From Salinivibrio siamensis (GTDB taxonomy: Bacteria > Pseudomonadota > Gammaproteobacteria > Enterobacterales > Vibrionaceae): a stretch of 64,000 nucleotides of DNA. The translations under genes and the position numbers were made by a program. The notes under the pieces are model-generated. The model saw nothing but the letters and a program-made list of their open reading frames with translations. It ran no database searches and was not told the DNA's origin. Of the stretch, positions 17,351 to 27,861 are shown piece after piece. Where the stretch lies: contig NZ_MUFB01000002.1 in the NCBI RefSeq assembly GCF_001996005.1, positions 86,001 through 150,000 of the forward strand. Reading direction: 5' to 3'. Position 1 is the first letter of the stretch, and each line of letters begins with the position of its first letter.

Positions 17351-18601
17351 TCAGGGTTGCTTCTGACAGGTTTGTTGTAAATAGCATGCGTGAATGTGTG
17401 CCATGACATTGCGCGCTAATAAGCGTTTTTCCTCGACGGGCAGCGCCTGATCGCCGCCAGGCCAGAACAGATGTAAGGCATTGCGATCGCTGTTAAAGCC
17501 TTGATCGGATTGGGACACATCGTTAGCACAAATCATATCAAGCTTTTTGCGCGCCAGCTTGTCACGCGCGTAGGTCGCGACATCTTGGGTTTCGGCGGCA
17601 AAGCCGACCGTAAATGGACGATGTGACGTTAAGCCCGCTACCGAAGCAATAATATCGGGATTTTTTACCATGGTGACGGTCATCGCGTCTTTATCCACTT
17701 GCTTTTTCATCTTCTGTTCGGCGATGTGCTGTGGACGGTAGTCCGCGACCGCGGCACAGCCGATAAAAATATCTTGGTCGGTGATGCGCTCATGCACCGC
17801 ATCATGCATCTGTTGGGCGCTGGTGACATCAATACGCGTGATTCCTGCTGGCGCTGACAGCGCAACCGGGCCAGAGACTAAGGTGACGTCGGCCCCTAAA
17901 CTGGCTGCCGCCTCGGCGAGGGCATAGCCCATTTTCCCTGAACTATGGTTAGAGAGATAACGAACAGGGTCCAAGGCTTCGCGGGTAGGACCGGCGGTAA
18001 TCATCACGCGCTTGCCTGAAAGCGGTTTGGGGCCGGCCCAGCGTTCGCATTCAGCCACTAAAGCCAGCGGCTCGAGCATGCGCCCAAGGCCCACATCGCC
18101 GCAAGCTTGCGCGCCACTGTCGGGGCCCCATATCAAGCATCCGCGTGCACGCAGTCCACGTAAGTTCACCTGAGTGGCTTGGGCGCGGTACATTTGCTGG
18201 TTCATTGCTGGCGCAATCGCCAGAGGCGCATCGGTGGCCAAGCACACGGTGGTGAGCAAATCATTGCCCATGCCTGCGTGTATCCGGGCAATCAAATCGG
18301 CAGTTGCCGGGGCAATCAGCACGAGATCCGCCCATTTAGCCAGTTCAATGTGTCCCATTGAGGCCTCGGCAGCCGGGTCGAGCAAGCTATCAGACACGGG
18401 ATGCCCAGAAACGGCTTGCATGGTCAATGGCGTAATAAACTCTTTTGCGGCATGGGTCATCACCACCTTGACGGTGGCTCCACGCTCGATGAGGCGGCGG
18501 GTGAGATCGGCACACTTATATGCGGCAATCCCGCCACCCATGCCAAGCAGAATACGTTTACCGGCCAGCGTCTGGGCTGGCTGCTGTGAACTATTGGCCA
18601 T
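17351..18601 (-). CDS. coaBC: Bifunctional phosphopantothenoylcysteine decarboxylase/synthetase
   Basis: A 416-residue fusion that carries out two steps of coenzyme A synthesis: CTP-dependent joining of cysteine to 4'-phosphopantothenate (CoaB, C-terminal) and FMN-dependent decarboxylation (CoaC, N-terminal). CoaC shows [12 protein letters not shown], the active-site [11 protein letters not shown] and the PAMNQQMY motif. CoaB shows [30 protein letters not shown] and KMVKNPDI. The ATG at 18601 was chosen because the 50 in-frame codons further upstream are not conserved. It is divergent from radC. Confidence 0.94.
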   Translation of the reverse strand: MANSSQQPAQTLAGKRILLGMGGGIAAYKCADLTRRLIERGATVKVVMTHAAKEFITPLTMQAVSGHPVSDSLLDPAAEASMGHIELAKWADLVLIAPATADLIARIHAGMGNDLLTTVCLATDAPLAIAPAMNQQMYRAQATQVNLRGLRARGCLIWGPDSGAQACGDVGLGRMLEPLALVAECERWAGPKPLSGKRVMITAGPTREALDPVRYLSNHSSGKMGYALAEAAASLGADVTLVSGPVALSAPAGITRIDVTSAQQMHDAVHERITDQDIFIGCAAVADYRPQHIAEQKMKKQVDKDAMTVTMVKNPDIIASVAGLTSHRPFTVGFAAETQDVATYARDKLARKKLDMICANDVSQSDQGFNSDRNALHLFWPGGDQALPVEEKRLLARNVMAHIHACYLQQTCQKQP

Positions 18602-18846
18602 AATGCTCTGTGTGTTTGAACGACAATGACGAAACCATACCATAATCCTTAGCGCAAAAAGCTTGTTTGAGCGCATGAATCCGTATGGGGTGTGACGTGC
18701 GTTGGATGTGATATGGCTAGCGCGTGGCTGAAAGCATTGACGGTGGCACATGATAAAACCACGAGCGCGCCGCAGTTACATGGAAAAGCTATTGCGGCGT
18801 GGAGGAGGCTTACTTTAACTGGCGGCAACGTTGAAGAGGGATCACC

Positions 18847-19530
18847 ATGAGCCTAAAAACCTTGCCGCAAGACTGTCGCCCCAGAGAGCGTTTATTAGCG
18901 CGAGGGGCGGAAAGCTTATCGGACGCCGAGCTGTTGGCGATTTTTCTACGCACCGGCGTCACAGGGATGAGTGCGGTAGCGCTGGCTGACCACCTGTTGC
19001 AGGATTTTGGCTCGCTCCGGGCGCTGATGGGCGCCGACCAAGGGGCGTTTTGTCAGCGAAAAGGACTGGGTAGCGCCAAATATGCCCAACTTCAAGCTGT
19101 GCTTGAGCTGAGCCGGCGCTATTTAAAAGAAACCTTAAGCAAAACTGACGCACTGACCAGCCCGGACCATACTCGCCGTTATCTCTCGACGTTACTGCGC
19201 GACCGGCCTCGCGAGGCGTTTTACGTTTTATTTCTCGATAATCAGCATCGCGTGATAGCCGATGAGCAACTTTTTGAAGGCACGCACAATGCGGCGAGTG
19301 TTTACCCACGAGAAATTGTTCGCCGCGCGCTCGAATTGCATGCCGCTGCACTGATTTTGGCCCATAACCACCCATCGGGCGTGGCAGAGCCGAGCCAGGC
19401 AGACCGACATATTACCGATAGAATTGCTAATGCCTTGTCATTAGTGGATGTTCGCGTGCTTGATCACCTAGTGATTGGGGACGGAGATGTGGTATCGTTC
19501 GCCGAGCGAGGTTGGTTGTTATCCCCTTAA
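18847..19530 (+). CDS. radC: RadC family protein (JAB1/MPN metalloprotease fold)
   Basis: A 227-residue cytosolic protein with an N-terminal helix-hairpin-helix region ([20 protein letters not shown]) and a C-terminal JAB1/MPN domain carrying the metal-binding HNHPSG and a following SQAD, that is, the H-x-H-x10-D arrangement. The length is normal. The cellular role of RadC remains unclear; it is not proven to act in DNA repair. It begins with GAGGG upstream of the ATG and is followed by the rpmB promoter. Confidence 0.93.
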   Translation: MSLKTLPQDCRPRERLLARGAESLSDAELLAIFLRTGVTGMSAVALADHLLQDFGSLRALMGADQGAFCQRKGLGSAKYAQLQAVLELSRRYLKETLSKTDALTSPDHTRRYLSTLLRDRPREAFYVLFLDNQHRVIADEQLFEGTHNAASVYPREIVRRALELHAAALILAHNHPSGVAEPSQADRHITDRIANALSLVDVRVLDHLVIGDGDVVSFAERGWLLSP

Positions 19531-19587
19531 GGATCGCCATTGGCGAAAAAAACGATCAAAAAGCGCATAAAAGGATCTGCTCGGGAC

Positions 19588-19616
19588 TTGAGCAATGTGA
19601 ATTCAGTTAGTATAAT
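19588..19616 (+). promoter_or_regulatory. Promoter of rpmB-rpmG
   Basis: TTGAGC and TATAAT are separated by exactly 17 bp. The site is 100 bp upstream of rpmB and is a strong sigma-70 type promoter, as expected for ribosomal protein genes. Confidence 0.8.
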
Positions 19617-19715
19617 GCGCCACCTTTGATAGCCTTGACCTTCGACCTGACCTTAACGATGCAGGACTGGCGGACAAGGTTGATATCGAGCCGAAACGAT
19701 TTTGGAGAGACTTTC

Positions 19716-19952
19716 ATGTCACGAGTATGCCAAGTAACTGGCAAGCGTCCTGTAGTTGGTAACAACCGCTCTCACGCTAATAACGCCACCAAGCGTCGTT
19801 TTCTGCCGAACCTGCAAACTCATCGTTTCTGGGTAGAAAGCGAAAAACGCTTCGTTAAACTGCGTCTATCTACTAAAGGTATGCGCATCATCGACAAAAA
19901 AGGCATTGATTCTGTACTTACAGAAATGCGTGCCCGCGGTGAGAACGTATAA
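19716..19952 (+). CDS. rpmB: 50S ribosomal protein L28
   Basis: A 78-residue ribosomal protein of the large subunit. The sequence [20 protein letters not shown] and the downstream [19 protein letters not shown] are standard for L28 of gamma-proteobacteria. The ATG at 19716 follows GGAGAG. The L33 gene begins 13 bp later. Confidence 0.98.
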   Translation: MSRVCQVTGKRPVVGNNRSHANNATKRRFLPNLQTHRFWVESEKRFVKLRLSTKGMRIIDKKGIDSVLTEMRARGENV

Positions 19953-19965
19953 GAGGAATTAGAGA

Positions 19966-20136
19966 ATGGCTAAAAACGGCGTTCGTGAGAAGATTCGTCT
20001 AGTATCCTCTGCAGGTACTGGTCACTTCTACACCACAGACAAGAACAAACGTAACATGCCTAGCAAATTCGAGATCAAAAAATTTGATCCTGTAGTTCGC
20101 AAGCACGTTATGTATAAAGAAGCCAAAATCAAGTAA
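19966..20136 (+). CDS. rpmG: 50S ribosomal protein L33
   Basis: A 56-residue protein reading [19 protein letters not shown] and ending KEAKIK. It lacks the two cysteine pairs of zinc-binding L33, so it is the zinc-independent form, and it has the gamma-proteobacterial sequence. AGAGGAATTAGAG precedes the ATG. It is followed by a strong terminator. Confidence 0.97.
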   Translation: MAKNGVREKIRLVSSAGTGHFYTTDKNKRNMPSKFEIKKFDPVVRKHVMYKEAKIK

Positions 20137-20158
20137 ATTGATCGACGCTTTGAGAAAG

Positions 20159-20184
20159 ACCCAGCTTCGGCTGGGTTTTTTTAT
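20159..20184 (+). terminator. Terminator of rpmB-rpmG
   Basis: ACCCAGC-TTCG-GCTGGGT with a UUCG tetraloop, followed by a T run, 22 bp after the rpmG stop. Confidence 0.92.
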
Positions 20185-20252
20185 AACTAAAATCTGGCCG
20201 CATTTGCGGTTATACTGCGGAGGACACGCGTAACGTCCTCAGGTGAACCGAC

Positions 20253-20732
20253 ATGAAGCTAAAGCGGCAGACATGGAATAACATCCTGATTTTCTCAGTG
20301 GTGGTTTTTTTTGGCTTAATGCTGCTGCCAGATTATTTGCGCCATCAACGCCAAGCAAGGGCGACGCCTGAGGGGGTAATCGCGCTGGTTGAATCGCGCA
20401 GTGAAGTGCTGTCGTTGCGGTTCTCCCATTTAACCCTGACGCGTACGTTAGAGGGGTGGCAATCGGATAAACCCCTGGTAATTAGTCCGACAGAGCTCGC
20501 TCAGCGCTGGTTGGGGCTGACTGGGACACAAATCGATGACACCACCTTGCAGTCGTTGCGACCCCAATTAACGTCTCCCCGTACGTTGGAGCTTACTCGC
20601 AGCCCCGACCAAGAGCCCATTCGCATTACCTATTATCAACAACCCCAGTTTTGGTTGATGCAAAACGAACACGGCCAATGGTTAGCTGTGTCAGTGGATA
20701 GTCGGTATCTTTTCCCGCTATCAAAGTCGTAA
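20253..20732 (+). CDS. Membrane-anchored protein of unknown function
   Basis: A 159-residue protein with basic residues at the N-terminus (KLKRQ) and one hydrophobic segment (about residues 10-25, [16 protein letters not shown]), then a soluble domain of ~130 residues presumably in the periplasm. I do not recognise the family. It stands alone between the rpmG terminator and mutM; the 17-bp gap to mutM suggests co-transcription with it. A short ORF in this place before mutM is plausible in Vibrio-type genomes, but no function is implied by that. Confidence 0.75.
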   Translation: MKLKRQTWNNILIFSVVVFFGLMLLPDYLRHQRQARATPEGVIALVESRSEVLSLRFSHLTLTRTLEGWQSDKPLVISPTELAQRWLGLTGTQIDDTTLQSLRPQLTSPRTLELTRSPDQEPIRITYYQQPQFWLMQNEHGQWLAVSVDSRYLFPLSKS

Positions 20733-20749
20733 ATATTAAGAGCTGTGTT

Positions 20750-22129
<1,380 letters not shown>

Positions 22130-22218
22130 TTACGGTCCCGTGACCTCTCGCCTGTGAATCCATTGACGAGCAAGGTACACTAATATGCGCTAGCGTGAGT
22201 GCGCAAACAGGAAAAACC

Positions 22219-22935
22219 GTGAGTATAGAAGTAGAGCAATGCGAAAACGAGTGTATTTGGTACGATCCGGCCTTAGTAGAGGGCGACCCTCGCCAGTATT
22301 TTGATATTCATTTTTGGCACCAGCAAGCCGCTGTCACCGGTTCAGCCAAAGGGCGCGGTACCACGTTCTTTATCCGAGGGCCGAAAATGGAGATGGCGTT
22401 ACGTCATTACTATCGCGGTGGTTTGTTCGGTAAATTCGTGAAGGATCAGTATTGGTTTCAAGGATGGGAGGCGACCCGTTGTGGCGCTGAGCTCAACTTA
22501 CTGGCCTATCTTCGCGAGAAGAAAATGCCTGTGCCTCGTCCTGTTGCTGCACGCGCGGTAAAAAACGGCCGTACTTATCGTGCTGATATCTTAGTGGAGA
22601 AAATTCCAGGCGCGCGCGATCTGGTTGCTATCTTGAGTGAAAATAGCTTACTTGCCCATGATTATCGTGCTATTGGTCGTTTGGTTCGCCGCCTACACGA
22701 CGCAGGCGTGTGCCATACCGATCTGAATATCCACAACATTTTGCGTGATAGAAAGGGAAAGCTGTGGCTGATTGACTTCGATAAGTGCCAACAGCGCGAT
22801 GGCGAACAGTGGAAAGAGGATAACCTTGCCCGCCTTCATCGCTCGTTTAAAAAAGAAAAAGAGAAGCGTCAGATTCGTTGGCAACCCGAGGATTGGGCTG
22901 CCGTATTAAAAGGCTACAACCATATCCGCAAGTAG
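22219..22935 (+). CDS. kdkA: 3-deoxy-D-manno-octulosonic acid kinase
   Basis: A 238-residue inner-membrane-associated kinase that phosphorylates position 4 of the Kdo residue on lipid A. It has a protein-kinase-like fold with catalytic HTDLNIHNIL and metal-binding LIDFDKC. The family occurs in Haemophilus and Vibrio, where a single Kdo is present. The GTG at 22219 has AGGA at good distance; an in-frame GTG at 22195 has none. It is convergent with waaA, the Kdo transferase that makes its substrate, with only 2 bp between them. Confidence 0.92.
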   Translation: MSIEVEQCENECIWYDPALVEGDPRQYFDIHFWHQQAAVTGSAKGRGTTFFIRGPKMEMALRHYYRGGLFGKFVKDQYWFQGWEATRCGAELNLLAYLREKKMPVPRPVAARAVKNGRTYRADILVEKIPGARDLVAILSENSLLAHDYRAIGRLVRRLHDAGVCHTDLNIHNILRDRKGKLWLIDFDKCQQRDGEQWKEDNLARLHRSFKKEKEKRQIRWQPEDWAAVLKGYNHIRK

Positions 22936-22937
22936 CA

Positions 22938-24197
22938 CTAGCGTGGATGATTAAGCCAGGGCGCGATCGCCTGCAAAGTGCGCTCGACCGCGCCGCGATT
23001 TTGCTCTACCACAGAGAGCCCAGCGTTGCCGGCCTGTGCGGCAAGGGCGGGGGCACTGAAAAAAGCCCCGATTTTGGCAGCGAGATCTTGGCTGTCGTTA
23101 CACACCTGTAGGGCGCCAGCGTCAATCAGAGCATCACCAATCACTTGGAAATTATAATAGCTTGGGCCTGTTAAAAGGGGCTTGCCTAACGCCGCGGGTT
23201 CAAGCAGGTTATGCCCACCCACTTTGGTACCCAGAAAACTGCCCGCCATCACTACCACGTCTGCGCTAGCAAGGTAGGTCATCATCTCTCCCATGGTATC
23301 GCCAAGATAAACTTGAGTACTGAGTGCCAGCGGCTCACCCTCGGTGCGTCGTTGCACACTGAGGCCTTGGCTAGCCACTTGCTGGGCAACATCATCAAAA
23401 CGTTCAGGGTGGCGAGGGACCAGTATCAGTAGCGCGTCTGGATAATCGCGCAGTAATACACTGTGAGCGGCGAGCAAGGTGGCGTCTTCTCCCGCGTGAG
23501 TACTGGCACCTATCCAGCAAGGGCGATCACCGCGCGCTTGGCGAAGTGTGGCACCCAACGCCGGATCCACGGCTTTAATATCAAATTTCACCGAGCCAGC
23601 CACCGCAAGCTTGTCGTCAGCGACACCGAGGCTTGCAAAGCGCGCTTGGTCGTTTTGATGCTGACAAACGATTAAGTCGATATGTTTACTCATGGCTCGA
23701 AAGAGCGGTGCGATTTTCTGATAGCGTTGGCAAGCTTTTTGAGAAAGCCGGGCGTTGATAACCGTAATGGGAATGCCCGCTCGACCCACATGATGCAAGG
23801 TATTTGGCCAAAGCTCAGTTTCCATGATCACGCACACCCGTGGTGACACCGCGCGGAGAAAACGTTTTACCGAAAAAGGAAAATCAACCGGCATATAGCG
23901 GTGTATGATCCCATTAAGACGCCTGGCCTGCTCTGCGCCGGTGGCGGTGGTGGTGGTGACCAGGATCGGCACGTCTGGATAGGCTTGTTGCAGCGCGCTG
24001 ATCACCGGCTTTGCCGCGAGAACTTCCCCCACCGACACCGCATGGAGCCAAATAGGCTGACCGTCTACGTTGGGCGTACCGCCAAAGTGCTCACGCCATC
24101 GCTCGCCAACAGCAGGCTTACCAGGCCGTTTACGGTACAGCCCAATAAGCAAAAAAGGGGCGGCAAGCGTGAGTAAGAGTGTATATATCCAGCGCAC
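22938..24197 (-). CDS. waaA: Kdo transferase (lipid IVA)
   Basis: A 419-residue inner-membrane glycosyltransferase that adds Kdo to lipid IVA. The N-terminal hydrophobic anchor (IYTLLLTLAAPFLLIGLY) is followed by GERWREHFG and the SVGEV segment with the catalytic glutamate; the C-terminal half has METELWPN, GASTHAGED and the GGHNLLEPAALGKP nucleotide-sugar site. The neighbouring KdkA implies that this enzyme adds one Kdo only, as in Haemophilus (inference). Confidence 0.95.
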   Translation of the reverse strand: MRWIYTLLLTLAAPFLLIGLYRKRPGKPAVGERWREHFGGTPNVDGQPIWLHAVSVGEVLAAKPVISALQQAYPDVPILVTTTTATGAEQARRLNGIIHRYMPVDFPFSVKRFLRAVSPRVCVIMETELWPNTLHHVGRAGIPITVINARLSQKACQRYQKIAPLFRAMSKHIDLIVCQHQNDQARFASLGVADDKLAVAGSVKFDIKAVDPALGATLRQARGDRPCWIGASTHAGEDATLLAAHSVLLRDYPDALLILVPRHPERFDDVAQQVASQGLSVQRRTEGEPLALSTQVYLGDTMGEMMTYLASADVVVMAGSFLGTKVGGHNLLEPAALGKPLLTGPSYYNFQVIGDALIDAGALQVCNDSQDLAAKIGAFFSAPALAAQAGNAGLSVVEQNRGAVERTLQAIAPWLNHPR

Positions 24198-24273
24198 AAG
24201 TTGGCTCTCGAACTGACCACAAATAAGAGTGTTATGATACAGTTGTCACAGCATTTATTGAACAGCGCTCTTT

Positions 24274-25125
24274 ATGAAAAGTAAATCTGCCACCTTGATT
24301 ATTTCCTTTTACAATAACAAAAACGCTTTAGAGTTGATTTTTCAGTCGCTGACTGAGCAGTGGAATCATGATTTTAATGTTGTGGTCGCTGATGATGGGT
24401 CGAAAGAAGAGGTGAAAAATTGGCTATCTGTAAAAGTAGAACAACTGCCATTTTCTGTTACACATGTTTGGCATGAGGATAAGGGGTTTAGGAAAAACAG
24501 AATTCTTAATAAGGCGATACTCGCCTCAAAAAGTGACTATTTGATTTTTATTGATGGTGATTGTGTTCCTCAGCATGGGTTTGTCAGAGATCATCTGCAA
24601 GCAGCTGAACGGGGGACCGTGGTGTGTGGACGTAGAGTCGAGCTGTCTAAGAAGTACACGGATTTACTGGTGAAAACTAATAAAAAGTCGACATTTAGTC
24701 ATAAGTATATGCTATCCATGCTAGTTGACTATCTAGTTAATCGAAGGGAGAAAAACACGACAGAGTACACGGGCAAACACCTTAAAAATGGCCTGTGTTT
24801 GCCTTGGTTACAACGTTTAATGAGTATTTCCTCGAAGCCAAGATCAATTATAGGGTGTAATTTTTCTATACATAAGAAAGACCTAGAAAGGATAAACGGT
24901 TTTGATATGAACTATGAGGCGCCAGCAGTGGGTGAAGATACTGATATAGAATTCAGACTGAAAGGTGTGGGCGTACGAACCAAGGCTATCAAGTTTGGCG
25001 CAGCGTTGTTACACATGTATCACCACGAATTACCGAGGTCTTCAACTAACAAAGATATCTATCATAAAACCGTTCAAGAAGAAGCGTTTTGGGCTTCCAA
25101 TGGCCTCGACAAGCTGAAAAGCTAA
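24274..25125 (+). CDS. Family 2 glycosyltransferase (LPS, specificity unknown)
   Basis: A 283-residue GT-A fold glycosyltransferase. It has the nucleotide-binding VVVADDGSKEE, the metal-binding DGDC (LIFIDGDCVPQHGFV) and a C-terminal VGEDTDIEFRLKGVG region as in galactosyltransferase-like GT2 enzymes. The gene is AT-richer than waaA and stands alone on the plus strand. Its stop overlaps by four bases the end of the convergent GT4 gene. The position inside the core cluster points to outer-core or O-antigen assembly; donor and acceptor cannot be told. Confidence 0.82.
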   Translation: MKSKSATLIISFYNNKNALELIFQSLTEQWNHDFNVVVADDGSKEEVKNWLSVKVEQLPFSVTHVWHEDKGFRKNRILNKAILASKSDYLIFIDGDCVPQHGFVRDHLQAAERGTVVCGRRVELSKKYTDLLVKTNKKSTFSHKYMLSMLVDYLVNRREKNTTEYTGKHLKNGLCLPWLQRLMSISSKPRSIIGCNFSIHKKDLERINGFDMNYEAPAVGEDTDIEFRLKGVGVRTKAIKFGAALLHMYHHELPRSSTNKDIYHKTVQEEAFWASNGLDKLKS

Positions 25126-26156
25126 TCCTTTACTTCTTTATATAGAACTTCATATTTTCTAGCGCATTCAGATATGCCAAACTGGCCTATCCTCGTTTCG
25201 GAGTTTTCCTTTATGTAGGAAAGTGTGACATCATCTTTGCTGATATTGTGAATTCTCGCAGCGAGAGATGCGCTATCCCCTGGTGTGATTAAATAGCCAC
25301 TAATGCTGTCTTCAATGATATCAGGGATCCCGCCCGCGCGAGCGCCTATCACGGGAAGCCCTGCCGCCATCGCTTCTAAAATGACTGAGCCCAATCCCTC
25401 TGTATAGGACGGGTGAACGAGCAAATCGGCCGCCGCGAACCAATCTCCCATATTGGCTTGTTTACCCATAAACTGCACATTTGTGAGCCCCTGAGCTTGC
25501 GCCTCTAAAGCGTCACGCTCTTTGCCGTCACCGAGTAAGCAAAACTGAATGTCAGGTGATGTATCAGCCAGTAATCGTGCAGCTTCAATCGTGACATCAA
25601 AGCCTTTATGCGCATACATATTGGCGGCATGAATCACCAAGAACTTGCCACGAAAGTGCGCGTTGATTTGCTCAACCTTATCTTGCGAGACAGGGTAGGT
25701 GACAGGAGAGCTAGGGATTTTGACTAACTTGGCATCAGGGTGGCGTTTTTCTAGTTGATGGATGATCTCCGAACTCAAACCGACCAGCGCGCTGGCTTTG
25801 CGGTACGCCAGTTGAGATAACCACTTTTTCTTTAAAGGGTTATCAATGCGGCGTGTCACTATGTAGGGCACGCGGTGCAATAGGTGTTGAAACAGTGCCC
25901 AATAAATGGCACGGCCTTCGTGAACATGGATCAGATCGCATGTCGCAGTGATTGAGCGCCCATGTTGCCGAGTGTAGTGCGGACAAAGCACGATTTGGCA
26001 TTGAGGTATCGCGCGAAGCTCGTCGAGCAGCTGGCTTTTAGGGTTCACCACCGCCGTGAGCTGGTAGCCCATTTGGGCTTGTTGCTGGATTAAGGTGAGG
26101 GTTTGGCGTTCCCCACCACTAAAGCCTGACGCGAGATTGACGTGACAAATGTGCAT
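25122..26156 (-). CDS. Family 4 glycosyltransferase (LPS)
   Basis: A 344-residue GT-B fold glycosyltransferase. The N-terminus has SGFSGGERQTLTL and the C-terminal donor site reads HPSYTEGLGSVILEAMAAGLP with the E-x7-E signature. No membrane segment is seen. It is the last gene of the leftward operon that begins with hldD, and starts 4 bp after the WaaE-like gene. It is expected to extend the LPS core; the sugar is unknown. Confidence 0.85.
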   Translation of the reverse strand: MHICHVNLASGFSGGERQTLTLIQQQAQMGYQLTAVVNPKSQLLDELRAIPQCQIVLCPHYTRQHGRSITATCDLIHVHEGRAIYWALFQHLLHRVPYIVTRRIDNPLKKKWLSQLAYRKASALVGLSSEIIHQLEKRHPDAKLVKIPSSPVTYPVSQDKVEQINAHFRGKFLVIHAANMYAHKGFDVTIEAARLLADTSPDIQFCLLGDGKERDALEAQAQGLTNVQFMGKQANMGDWFAAADLLVHPSYTEGLGSVILEAMAAGLPVIGARAGGIPDIIEDSISGYLITPGDSASLAARIHNISKDDVTLSYIKENSETRIGQFGISECARKYEVLYKEVKD

Positions 26157-26160
26157 ATTG

Positions 26161-26943
26161 TCACCACACCTTATTGAAGTCTTCGTTTTCTAGCACTTTA
26201 GGGTCGCGTTGAAATTCCAAGAGCTTGGCATATTTAAGGTAGCTATTGACGGCTGAACTCAAAGCGACTGTCATACCATCGACGCCTCCCAAAAACCCTC
26301 GTTGAAACAGATATTTGCGAATAAAGGCATTGAGCCCGTGTATAAACGGTGAAAATGCGTTGGCGCGCTTACCTTTTTGATACATGATCTTCGCGGCGCG
26401 GCCACTAAAGTTACGCCCCGGTTTGGCAAACAGCTGGCCGAGGTTCTCAAACGAATAGTGGATGAGATCGCAATCAAGCTGTTTTGGGTTTTTGGCCTCA
26501 ACGGCCGCGTGTTGCTTAACTTCGGCAAACCGCGTTTTTGACTTGTTATACAAGCGAATGCAGTAGTCTGGATACCAGCCGCACTGTTTGATCCAGCGGC
26601 TGCCGATGTGGTTACGGCGACGAAAGGCAAAGGCATCATGCGCTGTATTGACTAAATCTAGCGCTTGGATTTGCTGCACCGCTTCTTCGGTGAGACGTTC
26701 ATCAGCATCAATACTCAGGATCCATTGATTGTCAGTGTGCGCCAAGCCAACGTTTTTTTGTAGGCCATCACCGAGGTAAGCTTGAGTGACCACGGTAGCA
26801 CCGAGTTGCTCTGCAATGGCAAGCGTGCTATCCGTGCTTTGCGAGTCAACCACCACAATGTCAGAACACACCTGCTGAAGTGACTCGATACACGCTTTGA
26901 TGTTTTTTTCTTCGTTGAGCGTAATGACGACGCCTGTGATCAT
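26161..26943 (-). CDS. waaE: WaaE/KdtX-like family 2 glycosyltransferase
   Basis: A 260-residue GT2 enzyme whose pattern matches WaaE/KdtX proteins: TGVVITLNEEKNI, VVVDSQSTDSTL, the DADER metal-binding segment and CGWYPDYCIRLYNK. WaaE of Klebsiella and Serratia adds glucose to the first heptose of the inner core. Equivalent activity is likely here but rests on similarity only. A proline/glycine-rich GKRANAFSPFIHGLNAFIRKY segment near the C-terminus may contact the membrane. Confidence 0.82.
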   Translation of the reverse strand: MITGVVITLNEEKNIKACIESLQQVCSDIVVVDSQSTDSTLAIAEQLGATVVTQAYLGDGLQKNVGLAHTDNQWILSIDADERLTEEAVQQIQALDLVNTAHDAFAFRRRNHIGSRWIKQCGWYPDYCIRLYNKSKTRFAEVKQHAAVEAKNPKQLDCDLIHYSFENLGQLFAKPGRNFSGRAAKIMYQKGKRANAFSPFIHGLNAFIRKYLFQRGFLGGVDGMTVALSSAVNSYLKYAKLLEFQRDPKVLENEDFNKVW

Positions 26944-26958
26944 GATGACCTCTATTAA

Positions 26959-27861
26959 TTAATACTGGAAACGAGCCACGCGTGACGCACACCAATGTGA
27001 CAGTTTTAGAGCTTTCAGTTTGAGCTTGAATGTATGAGAGTCTTCTACGCCATACTTGGCCTTAATGTGTCTTTCATATAAGTCGGAGGGAGCTCCTTTC
27101 CTTTTCAGATGTTGAATATACTTATAACAAGACTTTTTGAACGGGTAATATAGACAATACTTACCAGAAGAGATGGTATAGATAGAGTCGACAATTTTTA
27201 TATAGTTAAGCTGATGCTCTACACCATACGAAACTTGATTAGTAATAGAGTCGTTTCTGACCCTGTAGTAAATGATATTGTCATCTATTATCTTGATCCT
27301 TGGCCCAAGGGCGAACACCTTCCAGTAGAATTCCTCATCCTCATGAATAATCCCTTCTTTAAATGCGATTTCTTTGATAAAGGAGTAGCGATAGAGTTTG
27401 TTCCAGACGACCAGTTCGAGTTGAAAGAAGTTCTTCTTTAAGTCTACGTGTTTATGCCGCTTTTTCTTATAAGGGGTGTAGCGGTTGGTGCTCTGGTGAT
27501 AGACAATTGCACCTCCAACCACAACGTCAGTTTCTGTTGAATTAGCGACCAAAATAGATATTGCATCTTGAGCTAGCCAGTCGTCAGCATCGATGAAAAA
27601 AACGAACTCGCCAGTTGCAAGAGAAAGCCCAGTGTTGCGTGCCGCAGAAACTCCTTGGTTATCTTTATCTATAATATGGAGTTTTTTATCTTGCTTCGCA
27701 AAGGATCTACATATATGAAGGCTGTTATCAGTAGAGCCATCATTGATGCAAATAATCTCGAGATTTTCATATGTCTGATTGAGCACTGACTCTAAGCATT
27801 GAGCAATAAAAGCTTCAACGTTATAGACAGGAATAATGATACTTACTTTTGGGTTATACAT
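26959..27861 (-). CDS. Family 2 glycosyltransferase (LPS, specificity unknown)
   Basis: A 300-residue GT2 enzyme with the classic N-terminus VSIIIPVYNVEAFIAQCLES, ICINDGSTDNS, GVSAARNTGL and the DADDW metal site (FFIDADDWL). The C-terminal half is basic and tyrosine-rich. The gene is clearly AT-richer than hldD or waaF. The ATG at 27861 has AGGG 8 bp upstream and overlaps the end of the preceding GT4 gene by 8 bp; the 56 codons of open frame upstream do not look like part of the protein. Confidence 0.85.
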   Translation of the reverse strand: MYNPKVSIIIPVYNVEAFIAQCLESVLNQTYENLEIICINDGSTDNSLHICRSFAKQDKKLHIIDKDNQGVSAARNTGLSLATGEFVFFIDADDWLAQDAISILVANSTETDVVVGGAIVYHQSTNRYTPYKKKRHKHVDLKKNFFQLELVVWNKLYRYSFIKEIAFKEGIIHEDEEFYWKVFALGPRIKIIDDNIIYYRVRNDSITNQVSYGVEHQLNYIKIVDSIYTISSGKYCLYYPFKKSCYKYIQHLKRKGAPSDLYERHIKAKYGVEDSHTFKLKLKALKLSHWCASRVARFQY

